The notes under the pieces are model-generated. The model was not told where the DNA came from and searched no databases. It saw nothing but the letters and a program-made list of their open reading frames with translations. 64,000 nucleotides of DNA from NCBI RefSeq assembly GCF_006491645.1, contig NZ_VDCZ01000007.1:1-64000 (forward strand), in the 5' to 3' direction. Positions 52,180 through 59,972 of this stretch are shown here, one piece after another (positions within the stretch are counted from its first letter, which is position 1; every line of letters begins with the position of its first letter). Made by a program: the position numbers and the translations under genes. The stretch is from Flavobacterium profundi. GTDB lineage: Bacteria > Bacteroidota > Bacteroidia > Flavobacteriales > Flavobacteriaceae.

Positions 52180-53025
52180 TTATACCTCTTTTTTAAAAAT
52201 ATAAGACAATACTGTTTCAATTTTAGCACTACTGATAATTTTACCTTTTGATGCTGTATTTTTGGCAAATATAGGCAAAGGCAAATTCATATTTTTTGCT
52301 TTTTTGTGATAATATTCTTCTCGAGTGGGATGCTGAGGTGCCACAGCGTTAAAAATTATTTTGTCAGTCTTATTGTCACTTCGAGCGGAGTCGAGAAGTT
52401 GTTCCAAAATTTCCAGAATTATACCAATACAATCTTCTTGATGTATAAAATTAATCGGTCCATCAGGGTTTTCTACATTTTCTTTGCCAGCCAAATATTT
52501 AATGGGATGCCTATCTTCTCCAATTAACCCACCAAAACGTAGAACTATAGTTTGAAAATAGGGATTATCCAATAGTAATTGTTCTACTTCAACTAATTGC
52601 TTTCCGCTTTCAGTATCAGGATTTGTAGGTGTTTCTTCCGTCACTTCGAGCGGAGTCGAGAAGATTTCTATATCTCCATAAACAGAAGTCGAACTAACAA
52701 AAAGTACCTTTTTAATTTCAGATTTTTCTATTTGGGTAACCAACGTTTTTATTTTAGCTACAAATGAAATAGAAGTGTCTTTTCTCAAACTAGGCGGAAT
52801 GTCTATAACTAAAACTTCCGAATCCTTTAAAAAACCAGTTATGTCTCCTTCAATGGTATTTTCGTAAAGAGTAATTAAAAAAGGTTGGATGCCCTTCTCC
52901 TGTAATAATTCTAGTTTATGCGCTGAAGTAGTAGAGCCTTTCACAGAAAAGCCATTTTTTAATAAATCATTGGCCAAAGGCAAACCCAACCAACCACAGC
53001 CTAATAGGGAAATTTGTTTAGTCAT
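52180..53025 (-). CDS. NAD(P)-binding epimerase-like protein with two repeat insertions
   Basis: 281 residues of the extended SDR type. The Rossmann start is SLLGCGWLGLPLANDLL, and SSTSVYGD near 110-117 carries the usual Ser and Tyr. It may act on a sugar nucleotide or similar; the substrate is unknown. The oddity is two copies of an identical 24-bp dispersed repeat inside the gene, both kept in frame. One encodes LLDSARSD near residue 213, the other FSTPLEVT near 124, in different reading frames. Both fall at likely surface loops. The gene overlaps the upstream membrane protein gene by 8 bases and is followed 4 bases later by the EamA gene. Confidence 0.85.
   Translation of the reverse strand: MTKQISLLGCGWLGLPLANDLLKNGFSVKGSTTSAHKLELLQEKGIQPFLITLYENTIEGDITGFLKDSEVLVIDIPPSLRKDTSISFVAKIKTLVTQIEKSEIKKVLFVSSTSVYGDIEIFSTPLEVTEETPTNPDTESGKQLVEVEQLLLDNPYFQTIVLRFGGLIGEDRHPIKYLAGKENVENPDGPINFIHQEDCIGIILEILEQLLDSARSDNKTDKIIFNAVAPQHPTREEYYHKKAKNMNLPLPIFAKNTASKGKIISSAKIETVLSYIFKKEV
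52375..52398. repeat. 24-bp dispersed repeat, copy 1 (in coding sequence)
   Basis: Begins GTCACTTCGAGCGGAGTCGA and ends GAAG. Identical to the copy at 52640-52663. Read in the gene's frame on the minus strand it gives LLDSARSD. Related arms form a hairpin at 55874-55935. Confidence 0.85.
52640..52663. repeat. 24-bp dispersed repeat, copy 2 (in coding sequence)
   Basis: Identical over 24 bases to the copy at 52375, in the same orientation 265 bases away. Because 265 is not a multiple of 3 it is translated in another frame, giving FSTPLEVT. Confidence 0.85.
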
Positions 53026-54415
53026 CTTCTGGACGTTTAGGAGGTAATTTTAATAAATTATCAGTTTCAAACGCGTAGTTATATATAATATTAAAAGGCA
53101 AAATTGATTCTGGATTATTATATAAAGTATAATCACCTACATTTTTTTCTCTAGCAACTATTTTGCAAGCCTTTAAATAACCGGCTCGAGTATAAGATAA
53201 AACGTTTATATAATCTGAAAAAACGGCATCTTCTTTAAGCCTTACTACTAATGTATAATGCTTATCTTTTAAAATATGTAATGCTATATTTTTTGCTATT
53301 TCATTACAATTAACAGCACTATTATTTATTAAAATTTCATTTTCTTTGGTTAATTGAACTATAATTTCATTTTCAAAAGACGAAACTTTTTTCCCTTCAA
53401 AAATGCCTTCAGAATTGTCTTGATAGTATCTTTTGGGAAATTTTGGATTTTCAGGATACGCGTTATAAACAATCTTAAAATCGGAGTAAGTCGTAATAAA
53501 TTTTTTTAATTTATATAACTGTTTTAAAGAAGTATTCTTATCAATATTGAGTTGTACAAAGTAATTGAGATTTTCAAAATAAAATCCTTCATTATTAAGC
53601 GCTACTACTATTTCTTTTAGTTGACTGAAATTTCTTTTTTTTCCATAAAAGTATAGTTCTCCTTTTTTTGAAACATATAGTTGTAATGTTTTATTTCGTG
53701 AATAAATAGCTTCGGTAAAAGGAATATTAGGCAACTCGATATTTCCTTTAATATAAGGGTTTTCGGCATGTTGTTTCTTGAAATAGCTTTCAAAATCCAC
53801 AAGATTAATTTGAGAAAAAACTATCGCAACAATAGAAATGAAAATAAAAGAACCAATCATGTATTTTAAGTAAATATGAAGAATTACTCTTAAACTTTGC
53901 CAGGATTGTAAAAACAAGACCAATATGATCAATAAGAATAGATAAGGATATTCTTCAAAAAAATTAAGATGCTCATTAATTGAAAAGGTATAATCTCTCC
54001 AATAAAGACTATTCATATTCATAACTCCGTAGAAAACAGCTAATTTTATAAAACAAAATAGAAAGAACCAAATCCATATATTTTGGTTGTGAACTATTTT
54101 TTTACGGCTAAATTGAATTCTTTTTTCCCACAATTTTTTATTGGTATCAAAAATTATTTTTAGAAAAAAAGTTTGTGCAATAATTAAGGCTAAAAAAGCA
54201 TAAAATAAATTATAAAAAAGGAGTTCGTTTTCCGTAAATTCTAAATAGTTAAAATTAGTGGTAAACGTATACGAGCGAAAGATATCTCTACCTAAAATAA
54301 AAAATTGGTATAAAAAAAAGCTTAGAAAAATACTTATAACTAAACCTGCCCAAAACCTCAATTTTGAAATAGGAATGGATTCTTTAAAAGAAATCTTTTC
54401 TCTTTTCTCTTTCAT
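53018..54415 (-). CDS. membrane protein with possible tandem ExbD-like domains
   Basis: 465 residues, not assigned to a known family with certainty. The N-terminal 200 residues hold about five membrane helices (near 20-45, 70-95, 110-130, 150-170, 180-203). The rest appears to be two similar soluble alpha/beta domains. The first runs from IELPNIPFTEA with LQLYVSKKGELYFYGKK and VQLNIDKNTSL; the second from IIVQLTKENEILINN with LVVRLKEDAVFSDYINVLS. This spacing recalls the ExbD/TolR periplasmic fold (LP box, strand, KxGxxxxN turn, D-K segment). The resemblance is by eye only. It overlaps the SDR gene by 8 bases and starts 13 bases after the zinc-ribbon gene. Confidence 0.65.
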   Translation of the reverse strand: MKEKREKISFKESIPISKLRFWAGLVISIFLSFFLYQFFILGRDIFRSYTFTTNFNYLEFTENELLFYNLFYAFLALIIAQTFFLKIIFDTNKKLWEKRIQFSRKKIVHNQNIWIWFFLFCFIKLAVFYGVMNMNSLYWRDYTFSINEHLNFFEEYPYLFLLIILVLFLQSWQSLRVILHIYLKYMIGSFIFISIVAIVFSQINLVDFESYFKKQHAENPYIKGNIELPNIPFTEAIYSRNKTLQLYVSKKGELYFYGKKRNFSQLKEIVVALNNEGFYFENLNYFVQLNIDKNTSLKQLYKLKKFITTYSDFKIVYNAYPENPKFPKRYYQDNSEGIFEGKKVSSFENEIIVQLTKENEILINNSAVNCNEIAKNIALHILKDKHYTLVVRLKEDAVFSDYINVLSYTRAGYLKACKIVAREKNVGDYTLYNNPESILPFNIIYNYAFETDNLLKLPPKRPEDD

Positions 54416-54428
54416 CTTTTCTCTAAAT

Positions 54429-54779
54429 CTAACTGTCTTTTTTTACTAATACGAAACCATCATTTTCAATTGCCATATACCCTTGGTCGTATAAAAAGTA
54501 ATAGGTATTACCTGTTTTAGTTTGGTAAATAGAGGTGAAAAATTCAAAATCAAAACCCTTACTTAGAAGTTTATTTCTCGTCGTTTTGGTTTTATCTTCT
54601 GGATTTAATTCGCACAGAATTCGATAATTTTTACGCAATTTGTTGTTCACATTACGCATCAAATTATTCTGATCTTTGTTCATTTTATTGTTGTAGGCAT
54701 TTCTACAACTATCGGAACAAAACTTTTTATCTTCTCGACCTACAATTTTATCGTTGCATTCTAAACAAACTTTGGCCAT
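54429..54779 (-). CDS. small zinc-ribbon protein (DUF2116-like)
   Basis: 116 residues. The N-terminus has a four-Cys zinc ribbon: CLEC near residue 5, then FCSDSCRNAYNNK, an FCSxxCR knuckle seen in several zinc-binding families. The remainder is basic and helical, then beta-rich. It may bind nucleic acid or protein; the function is not known. It is 2 bases downstream of the DinB gene and 13 bases upstream of the membrane-protein gene, so all are probably one transcript. Confidence 0.8.
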   Translation of the reverse strand: MAKVCLECNDKIVGREDKKFCSDSCRNAYNNKMNKDQNNLMRNVNNKLRKNYRILCELNPEDKTKTTRNKLLSKGFDFEFFTSIYQTKTGNTYYFLYDQGYMAIENDGFVLVKKDS

Positions 54780-54781
54780 TC

Positions 54782-55318
54782 TTAAAAATTATTTTTATGC
54801 AATAAAGCTTGTTTAATATGTGCCAAATGGTGGTTGCAATGCCAAGCATATAATCCAGCAACACTTTTTAAAGTGAACGATTTGTTGCTTTCTGGATGGA
54901 AGTACGTTTTTTCCCAATCTTTTTCATCCATATTTACCATCAACAAATGCCACTTATGATGCAAGCCTTTTAAGATTAATAAAGAATAGGAAATATCATC
55001 ATCTGTGCCATCAATTAATTCCGCCCAAACATCTTCCGCATAGGGTTTAATAGTTGGGTTATTTTCAGTAAGTGCCAATTTAAATCGGATCAAAGCATTA
55101 CTATGGCTGTCTGCACAATGATGCACTACTTGTTTGATGTTCCAACCATACGGACGGTATTTCCAATGCAATTCTTCCTTTGAAAGACCATCCGTCACAG
55201 CCACAATTTGTTCTGGAAAATGTTGTATTTCTGAAATCCAATTATTAAGGATATCTTCAGTAATAATTTCTGGACAATTAAATTGTCCTATAGGATATTT
55301 AAGTTGATCTAGTTCCAT
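54782..55318 (-). CDS. DinB-family bacillithiol transferase-like protein (YfiT type)
   Basis: A four-helix-bundle metalloenzyme of 178 residues. The DinB metal triad is visible: HHCADSHSNALIRFK (His near 67) and YAWHCNHHLAHIKQALL (two His near 160-164). WKYRPYGWNIKQVVHHCADS is the YfiT-type signature, and this family includes bacillithiol S-transferases. With the bacilliredoxin at 28542 it supports bacillithiol chemistry in this organism. It directly follows the next gene upstream with no spacer and is 2 bases from the zinc-ribbon gene. Confidence 0.87.
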   Translation of the reverse strand: MELDQLKYPIGQFNCPEIITEDILNNWISEIQHFPEQIVAVTDGLSKEELHWKYRPYGWNIKQVVHHCADSHSNALIRFKLALTENNPTIKPYAEDVWAELIDGTDDDISYSLLILKGLHHKWHLLMVNMDEKDWEKTYFHPESNKSFTLKSVAGLYAWHCNHHLAHIKQALLHKNNF

Positions 55319-55798
55319 TTATTTCTTAAAATTAAAAACGACTTCTTTTTTAGAATCTTCAAAATAGGCGTAAAGGTTGATTTCATTTTCAGATACTTTT
55401 TCAAAAGTAAAATTATCAAAATACATTCTGTTTTTTTCTTTTTTGATAAACCTAAAATCTTCGGATTTGTCTTTGTCTTCCCAACCTTTTAAATTAGCAT
55501 CAAAGTGTTTGATTTGGTACAAAAGTGTTTTGTCTTTTTCCACGATATGACCTACTTCATAAAAAACAACTTTACCTTCTACCACTAATTTAAAATCAAA
55601 TAGCATGGAACCGCCTAAAGGTTGGCTCCAGTTTTCTTGAAAAAAACCACCAAAAGCTTCTCCAGTCCAATTTCCAGCAAGCCATTCTATATCTTTTAAG
55701 GTTGCTTTTTCCGAACCTTTTTCATCATTGTAATGGAGTGTATTTTGTGCAAAACTAAAGGATGAAATTATTAGGAATAGAAAGATTTTCTTTTTCAT
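55319..55798 (-). CDS. DUF6265-like exported protein
   Basis: About 159 residues with a signal peptide (MKKKIFLFLIISSFSFAQ). The body has WLAGNWTGEAFGGFFQENWS near 40-58 and a run of antiparallel strands, typical of small lipocalin-like DUF6265 proteins. The ligand is unknown. I start at 55798 for the signal peptide; the frame extends up to 55855, but that adds 19 residues without a signal. It abuts the DinB gene and heads a leftward group. The hairpin of dispersed repeats at 55874-55935 lies upstream. Confidence 0.75.
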   Translation of the reverse strand: MKKKIFLFLIISSFSFAQNTLHYNDEKGSEKATLKDIEWLAGNWTGEAFGGFFQENWSQPLGGSMLFDFKLVVEGKVVFYEVGHIVEKDKTLLYQIKHFDANLKGWEDKDKSEDFRFIKKEKNRMYFDNFTFEKVSENEINLYAYFEDSKKEVVFNFKK

Positions 55799-55873
55799 AG
55801 ACTTAGATGATATTTTAATGGTTTGGAGAAAACTTTTTACTAATATTGAATTCATGTTTGTATTTATTTAGTT

Positions 55874-55935
55874 GTCAGTTCGAGCGGAGTCGAGAACAAT
55901 TTTAATTGAGTCATCTCGACTCCGCTCGATGTGAC
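55874..55935. repeat. inverted pair of the dispersed repeat, large hairpin
   Basis: 22-bp arms at 55874-55895 and 55914-55935 with two mismatches and an 18-nt loop. The arms carry the same CGAGCGGAGTCGAGA core as the repeats inside the SDR gene. The hairpin starts 1 base after the stop of the leftward GNAT-nitrilase gene and could end or protect its transcript, although there is no T run. Confidence 0.85.
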
Positions 55936-55936
55936 A

Positions 55937-57463
55937 TTATCTCAATTTCTTTAAACTATATAAATCCAGTCTTCGGTCTTTCATGGTGTTTACACTTCCG
56001 TGTTCATGCAATTCTTTTAACAAGTCAAGATCCACATCTACTATTAACGTCATTTCAGTATTTGGAGTAGCTTCTGCTTTAATTCCATTACTTGGAAAAG
56101 CAAAATCGGAAGGTGTAAAAACAGCTGCTTGCGCATATTGAATATCCATGTTATTTACTTTGGGCAAATTGCCAACACAACCAGCAACGGCTACATAACA
56201 TTCATTTTCAATGGCACGCGCTTGAGCACAGTTTTTAACGCGAGTATATCCATTTTGAGTATCGGTTAAAAAAGGAACAAATAAAATATTCATACCTTCA
56301 TCAGCCATTAGACGTGATAATTCTGGGAATTCCACATCATAACAAATAATAATTCCGATTTTTCCACAGTCGGTATCAAAAGTTTGAATTACATTTCCAC
56401 CAGTCATTCCCCAGTGAAATACTTCATTTGGTGTAATATGAATTTTGCGATACATTTCATAGGTTCCGTCTCTTCTACAGAGAAAACCTACATTGTACAC
56501 ATGGCCTCCTTCTTGAAAAGGCATACTGCCACTAACAATATTGATATTGTAGGAAATGGCATATTCTTGAAATTTTTTACGAATGGCATCCGTATATTTC
56601 GCTAATTCTTTGATGGCTTCAGCTTCCGATAAGTGATTGTAATCGGCCATTAAAGGCGCTGTAAATAATTCTGGAAATAGAGCAAAATCACTACCATAAC
56701 CTGAAACAGCATCAATGAAAAATTCAGCTTGTTCAAATAAGGCTTCTAAATTGTTTAAAGGACGCATTTGCCATTGGATTAAACCCAAACGAACAATACT
56801 CTTGTCTACGTTAATTAATTTTTTAGCATCTTCGTAATAAATATTATTCCATTCCAATAAAACAGCATATTCTTGAGATTCCTTATCCCCTTCTAAATAA
56901 TTTTTTAAAACTCGCACTTCATGAAAATCATTACTTAACTGAAAAGACAATACAGGGTCATAAATCTCTTTCTTTTTTACCTTTTCCAAATATTTTTTAG
57001 GCGTAATTTCTTTAGCATATTTGCCATAATTTGGTATTCTTCCAGCAAAAACAATAGAACGTAAATTCAATTGTTCGCATAATTCTTTTCGAGCATCGTA
57101 CAAACGCCTTCCTAATCGCAACCCTCTGTAATTGGGATTGATAAATACATCTATTCCATATAAAACATCCCCATCTTCATCGTGCGTTTTAAACGTATAA
57201 TTTCCAGTAATATCTTTATAGGTTTTAGTGTTAAAAGCAAAGTCTTCCGTAACTAAAATCGACAAAGCAGAACCTACAACTACATCATCTGCAACAATAA
57301 CAAGTTGTCCTTCAGGAAAAATTTTCAAAAGTTTTTTTATATGATTTTCATTCCAATACGAGTCTACCATTTCAGGATAAGCTTCAATCATGGATTTTTT
57401 AAGCTCTTTATAATCTTTTATCTGTAAATTTCGCAGTTCAACTTTACTAATGGTATTTGGCAT
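55937..57463 (-). CDS. GNAT-acetyltransferase/carbon-nitrogen hydrolase fusion
   Basis: 508 residues. The N-terminal GNAT domain (about 1-200) shows the acetyl-CoA loop NYRGLRLGRRLYDARKELC. The nitrilase-superfamily domain (about 220-505) carries the full catalytic triad: Glu in ALFPELFTAP, Lys in MYRKIHITPNE and Cys in IGIIICYDVEFPELSR. Such fusions hydrolyse an amide or nitrile of unknown identity and perhaps acetylate it. The start at 57463 follows a perfect -7 element by 17 bases. The stop is followed directly by the dispersed-repeat hairpin. Confidence 0.93.
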   Translation of the reverse strand: MPNTISKVELRNLQIKDYKELKKSMIEAYPEMVDSYWNENHIKKLLKIFPEGQLVIVADDVVVGSALSILVTEDFAFNTKTYKDITGNYTFKTHDEDGDVLYGIDVFINPNYRGLRLGRRLYDARKELCEQLNLRSIVFAGRIPNYGKYAKEITPKKYLEKVKKKEIYDPVLSFQLSNDFHEVRVLKNYLEGDKESQEYAVLLEWNNIYYEDAKKLINVDKSIVRLGLIQWQMRPLNNLEALFEQAEFFIDAVSGYGSDFALFPELFTAPLMADYNHLSEAEAIKELAKYTDAIRKKFQEYAISYNINIVSGSMPFQEGGHVYNVGFLCRRDGTYEMYRKIHITPNEVFHWGMTGGNVIQTFDTDCGKIGIIICYDVEFPELSRLMADEGMNILFVPFLTDTQNGYTRVKNCAQARAIENECYVAVAGCVGNLPKVNNMDIQYAQAAVFTPSDFAFPSNGIKAEATPNTEMTLIVDVDLDLLKELHEHGSVNTMKDRRLDLYSLKKLR

Positions 57464-57480
57464 AAATTAAGGTTTTTTAC

Positions 57481-57488
57481 CAAAGATA
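57481..57488 (-). promoter_or_regulatory. candidate -7 element for the GNAT-nitrilase gene
   Basis: TATCTTTG on the minus strand, a perfect TAnnTTTG, 17 bases before the ATG, in the 146-base divergent gap with the SLC13 gene. Confidence 0.45.
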
Positions 57489-57609
57489 CTAATTTTAGTT
57501 TCCCTTTACAACGCTTTCTAATTACTCTTATAATCTTGTAAAAGTATTTGAAAATGATGTAAATTTTTATCTTGTTGTAATTGTATTTTTATATCTAAAT
57601 TAGAACTAT

Positions 57610-59397
57610 ATGACCTTTGAAATTGGAATCGTTTTAAGTGTTTTAGCCATTGCCTTTCTGCTTTTTGTAAGTGAGCAATTCACGGTGGATAAAACCGCTT
57701 TTTTTATACTTATAAGTTTACTGGTATTTGGTATTGTGTCACCAGAAGAATCGGTTTCAGGATTTTCAGATAATTCGGTACTCACCATTTTGTGTTTGAT
57801 GATTATTGCTATTGGTTTGGAGAAGAATGGTGTCGTCGCTTTAATGGCGCAACGTATTGTTCCTATTATGCATTGGCCCATATGGATTTTCTTACCTCTT
57901 TTAATGATTGCCGTAGGAATTTTATCCTCGTTTATTGCAACTACTGCTGTGGTTATTATTTTTATAAAATTGGTCAACGAATTAGATAAAATGGGTAAAA
58001 TAGACAAAACGAAAGTCCTATTGCCCATTTCCTTTGCAGGAATTTTAGGAGGAAGTTGTACCTTAATGGGTACAAGTACGAATTTAATAGTTTCAGGAAT
58101 TTCTAGAAAAAGTGGTATTGGTAATTTTTCTTTTTTCGAATTTTCAGCTGCTGGAGTCATTTTTTTAGCCATAGCAATCCCTGTTGTTTTTGTTTTAGCT
58201 AGAATTTTTTTACCCAAGATTACTAAGGAAGAAGAAGACAATTTAGCTGATAAATTTGCCTACATCACATCTGTTAAAATAAGAGAAGGTTCAAAATTAA
58301 TAGGTAAAAAGCCTTATGAAACCGAAATTTGGGATGAAAACGACATCCGTTTGATTAAAATCCAAAGAGGGAAACGCTATCTTAGAACCGATTTAAAATC
58401 TGAAACTTTACAAGAAAATGATATTTTGTGGCTCGACTTAACTATTGAAGATTTAACGTCTAAATCGGAAAGTTTAGGTTTAAATATTCTTGGTGTGGAT
58501 CAGGATTTATTAGAAGAACAATACACCAATGAATATCATGAAGTCATTATATTGCCTAATTCGAGATACGTAAATATGTCGGTGAAAGAATTTAACGAGC
58601 AATTGCCTGAAAATATATCGGTAAAAGCCGTAAATAGTGAAAAAGATTATGAACGAAACCCCAATATGATTTATAAGTTTTTTTCAAAGAAATTTATAAA
58701 TCCTGGAAATCGCGTTTTGTTAACAGGGAATTTAAGTGAAATTCAAAAGATTGCGCATTCTAATAACTTACTTTTTACCAATTCGGTTTTAACCTTACCG
58801 AATATTCCTAATTATAAAAAAATAATATCCTTTGTTGCAATCCTCTTGGTTATTGTTTTATCGGCAACGAACACTTTTTCTATTTTAAAAAGTGCCCTTA
58901 TGGGTGTTGCTTTATGCTTGTTTACCGGTTGTATTCAATTAAAAGACGCCTATTCTGGAATAAATTGGCAAGTAATTTTTCTTTTAGCGGGTATGATTCC
59001 ATTAGGTATTGCTATGAAAAATACGGGTACGGATGATTTTATTGGAAGTCATTTGTATACGATATTAAAATCGGTGCCTACTTCAGCAGTCATTGCTTTA
59101 GTGTTTGCATTTACCTTACTCATGAGTGGTTTTATTTCTAATAATGCTACGGCTATCATTTTAGCTCCTATAGTCATTGTAGTGGCTCAAAAAATGAATT
59201 TAAATCCAAAACCGTTATTATATGCCGTAATGTTTGGTGCCAATTTTAGTTTTTATACGCCAATGGGTTATCAAACCAATGCAATTATTTATGGGATGGG
59301 AATTTATAAATTCAAGCATTTTTTGATTATAGGTGGTATTTTATCCTTGGTTTTACTAGTGGTAGCGTCATTTATTTTACCACTTTTATATACTTAG
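57610..59397 (+). CDS. SLC13/DASS-family permease with TrkA-C domains
   Basis: 595 residues. Membrane helices run from the start to about 205 and again from about 400 to the end. Between them are two TrkA-C/RCK_C regulatory domains (SVKIREGSKLIGKKPYETE and EVIILPNSRYVNMSVKEFN). The SNT-type motifs are GGSCTLMGTSTNLIVSG (about 151) and SNNATAIILAPI. Members move sulfate, di- or tricarboxylates with Na+; this exact form is typical of putative sulfate/cation symporters. Divergent from the GNAT-nitrilase gene; a set of phased repeats follows its stop. Confidence 0.92.
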   Translation: MTFEIGIVLSVLAIAFLLFVSEQFTVDKTAFFILISLLVFGIVSPEESVSGFSDNSVLTILCLMIIAIGLEKNGVVALMAQRIVPIMHWPIWIFLPLLMIAVGILSSFIATTAVVIIFIKLVNELDKMGKIDKTKVLLPISFAGILGGSCTLMGTSTNLIVSGISRKSGIGNFSFFEFSAAGVIFLAIAIPVVFVLARIFLPKITKEEEDNLADKFAYITSVKIREGSKLIGKKPYETEIWDENDIRLIKIQRGKRYLRTDLKSETLQENDILWLDLTIEDLTSKSESLGLNILGVDQDLLEEQYTNEYHEVIILPNSRYVNMSVKEFNEQLPENISVKAVNSEKDYERNPNMIYKFFSKKFINPGNRVLLTGNLSEIQKIAHSNNLLFTNSVLTLPNIPNYKKIISFVAILLVIVLSATNTFSILKSALMGVALCLFTGCIQLKDAYSGINWQVIFLLAGMIPLGIAMKNTGTDDFIGSHLYTILKSVPTSAVIALVFAFTLLMSGFISNNATAIILAPIVIVVAQKMNLNPKPLLYAVMFGANFSFYTPMGYQTNAIIYGMGIYKFKHFLIIGGILSLVLLVVASFILPLLYT

Positions 59398-59416
59398 TTG
59401 TATCAATTATTAAGAA

Positions 59417-59446
59417 ACAAACGTTTACAAACACTTACAAACGAAA
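59417..59446 (+). repeat. three 10-bp phased repeats upstream of ssb
   Basis: Units ACAAACGTTT, ACAAACACTT and ACAAACGAAA follow without gaps, one per helical turn. They lie 20 bases after the SLC13 stop and 40-70 bases before the ssb -7 element, a position suited to an activator or repressor. Confidence 0.5.
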
Positions 59447-59485
59447 TTAAATAACTATCAACCGAATAATCTTTAAAAGTTGCTG

Positions 59486-59493
59486 TATCTTTG
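59486..59493 (+). promoter_or_regulatory. candidate -7 element for ssb
   Basis: TATCTTTG, a perfect TAnnTTTG, with a leader of about 105 bases to the ATG at 59604. No -33 TTG at normal spacing. Confidence 0.4.
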
Positions 59494-59603
59494 CCTTATC
59501 GAAATAGAACGAATACAATTAAATATGTATAACAATATTAATTTCAAAGTTTTACAAGATACAGTATCAATTTATATAAACCATTTAAAATTTTACACGC
59601 CTT

Positions 59604-59927
59604 ATGAAAAACAGAGTACAATTAATCGGACATGTAGGTCAAGAACCAGAAATCAAAAATCTAGAAGCTGGAAAGAAAGTAGCGAGCTTATCGATTGCAA
59701 CTAATGAAATGTATTATAAAGACAACGGAGACAAAGTTGAAAAAACAGAATGGCATCGCGTAACAGCTTGGGGTAAAACAGCAGAAATTATTGAAAAATA
59801 TGTCACCAAAGGTAAAGAAGTGGGTATAGAAGGGAAATTAACGAACAGAACTTATGACGATAAAGATGGGGTAAAAAGATATGTTACGGAAATAATAGCC
59901 AATGAAATACTTTTATTAGGAAAATAA
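59604..59927 (+). CDS. ssb: single-stranded DNA-binding protein, short form
   Basis: 107 residues comprising only the OB fold: NRVQLIGHVGQEPEIKNLE at the start, SLSIATNEMYYKD, EWHRVTAWGKTAEIIEKYV and GKEVGIEGKLTNRTYDDKDG. It ends at EILLLGK, without the flexible linker and acidic DDDIPF-like tip through which main SSBs recruit repair proteins. It may therefore be a secondary SSB or one relying on other contacts. An overlapping 74-residue frame at 59480 is not credible. A good terminator follows 10 bases after the stop. Confidence 0.93.
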   Translation: MKNRVQLIGHVGQEPEIKNLEAGKKVASLSIATNEMYYKDNGDKVEKTEWHRVTAWGKTAEIIEKYVTKGKEVGIEGKLTNRTYDDKDGVKRYVTEIIANEILLLGK

Positions 59928-59936
59928 TAAAAACTG

Positions 59937-59970
59937 AAATGAACCTTTTCAATTTTGAAGAGGTTCATTT
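59937..59970 (+). terminator. ssb terminator
   Basis: 10-bp perfect arms (AAATGAACCT and complement), extended by a wobble pair and a short inner stem, followed by a T run. It also reaches almost to the stop of the convergent HDAC-like gene. Confidence 0.85.
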
Positions 59971-59972
59971 TT

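Noticed and set aside
57606-58241. Open frame of 211 codons on the minus strand opposite the SLC13 permease
   Set aside because: Entirely antisense to a strong membrane-protein gene; Lys/Pro/Ile-rich shadow with no domain.
59480-59704. Open frame of 74 codons overlapping the start of ssb
   Set aside because: Runs out of frame into ssb, has no family features, and the region is better explained as the ssb leader.
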